NCBI GenBank assembly: GCA_004144935.1
Contig: SDZP01000199.1
Location: 1 to 6,510 of the forward strand
DNA: 6,510 nt
Direction: 5' to 3'
Origin: Caulobacteraceae bacterium
Lineage (GTDB): Bacteria > Pseudomonadota > Alphaproteobacteria > Caulobacterales > Caulobacteraceae
Shown: positions 6,136-6,510 of the stretch, in pieces
Position numbering within the stretch: the stretch's first letter is position 1
Layout of the letters: each line of letters begins with the position of its first letter
Made by a program: the position numbers and the translations under genes
Notes under the pieces: generated by a model
What the model saw: only the letters and a program-made list of their open reading frames with translations
The model's database searches: none
Told to the model about the DNA's origin: nothing

Positions 6136-6510
6136 TCTCTGCCGACGCGGACGCCGCCCGGTGGTCGCATCACATTTCCCCGTCGGGGCCGCGCTACCGC
6201 GCCATCGTCGACGGGCTGGCCGAGGCGATCCGGCAGGGGGACCTGCATCCGGGCGAGCGACTGCCGCCGCAAAGAGCGCTGGCGGCCGGCCTGGGCGTCG
6301 ACCTGACGACGGTGACGCGCGCCTTCAGCGAGGCGCAGGCGCGGGGATTGATCGAAGGCGCGGTCGGGCGAGGCACCTTCGTCCGGGCGACGGCGGCGGA
6401 GCTGGACGCGGCGCGGGTCGACCTCTCCATGAACCTGCCGCCGCCGCCCGACGGCAAATCGCTTGGCCAGGAGATGGCGCAGGCGGCGCAGGCGATCCTG
6501 GGGCGGGCCG
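6120..6510 (+). CDS. MocR-type GntR-family transcriptional regulator with aminotransferase-like domain (3' partial)
   Basis: The frame starts at ATG 6120 and is open through the right edge, giving 130 residues of an expected ~450-500. Residues ~24-90 are a GntR winged helix-turn-helix: PRYRAIVDGLAEAIRQG, then LHPGERLPPQRALAAGLGV, then DLTTVTRAF as the recognition helix region, ending in GRGTFV at the wing. A linker leads to DLSMNLPPPP (101-110), the typical entry into the fold-type I, PLP-dependent aminotransferase-like domain of MocR proteins. The PLP lysine would lie beyond the window. MocR proteins bind PLP or its amino-acid adducts and control vitamin B6, GABA, taurine or other amino-acid genes; which applies here cannot be told. 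It is divergent from DUF983-trpGDC across a three-copy operator. An in-frame TGA at 6102-6104 limits upstream starts, and the ATG lacks a Shine-Dalgarno sequence. Confidence 0.9.
   Translation, partial: MTRRAISADADAARWSHHISPSGPRYRAIVDGLAEAIRQGDLHPGERLPPQRALAAGLGVDLTTVTRAFSEAQARGLIEGAVGRGTFVRATAAELDAARVDLSMNLPPPPDGKSLGQEMAQAAQAILGRA

Overview
The window is very GC-rich chromosomal DNA from an alphaproteobacterium, most likely from the Caulobacterales (Caulobacter, Phenylobacterium or Brevundimonas type). This rests on protein character, a lexA promoter with an SOS box of the alphaproteobacterial form GTTC-N7-GTTC, and the linkage of trpGDC, lexA and comEC. The exact genus is inference. No rRNA, tRNA, CRISPR array, transposase or phage gene was seen.

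Layout, left to right. (1) 1-1823, plus strand: the C-terminal ~85-90% of a ComEC/Rec2 DNA-uptake channel protein, open at the left edge. (2) 1794-1828: a strong hairpin over the comEC stop codon, probably a terminator shared by comEC and the convergent lexA. (3) 1886-2584, minus: lexA, the SOS repressor, with a TTGACA-type promoter and a perfect SOS box upstream, so it should repress itself. (4) 2768-3016, plus: a small conserved-looking protein of unknown function, whose stop codon shares a CTAG with the stop of trpC. (5) 3013-5601, minus: the tryptophan genes trpG, trpD and trpC, transcribed in that order. trpD and trpC overlap by one base. trpG and trpD are separated by 197 bp holding a REP/MITE-like inverted repeat. 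(6) 5644-6060, minus: a two-helix membrane protein with a zinc-ribbon-like N-terminus (DUF983), just upstream of trpG and perhaps cotranscribed with it. (7) 6061-6119: a compact divergent control region with three copies of CATACAAT. (8) 6120-6510, plus: the start of a MocR-type (GntR winged helix plus aminotransferase-like domain) regulator, cut by the right edge.

How the parts work together: TrpG supplies ammonia from glutamine to anthranilate synthase (the TrpE partner is not in the window). TrpD adds phosphoribosyl to anthranilate, and TrpC closes the indole ring. The MocR-like regulator is divergent to the DUF983-trpGDC unit with its probable operators in between, so a PLP- or amino-acid-sensing regulator may control this unit, itself, or both. 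LexA and ComEC stand apart as DNA-damage and DNA-uptake functions.

Most of the window is ordinary housekeeping DNA. The parts most worth a second look are the MocR operator cluster at 6068-6115 and the inverted-repeat element inside the trp operon. That element is read through by an open frame whose ends overlap the trpG stop and the trpD start.
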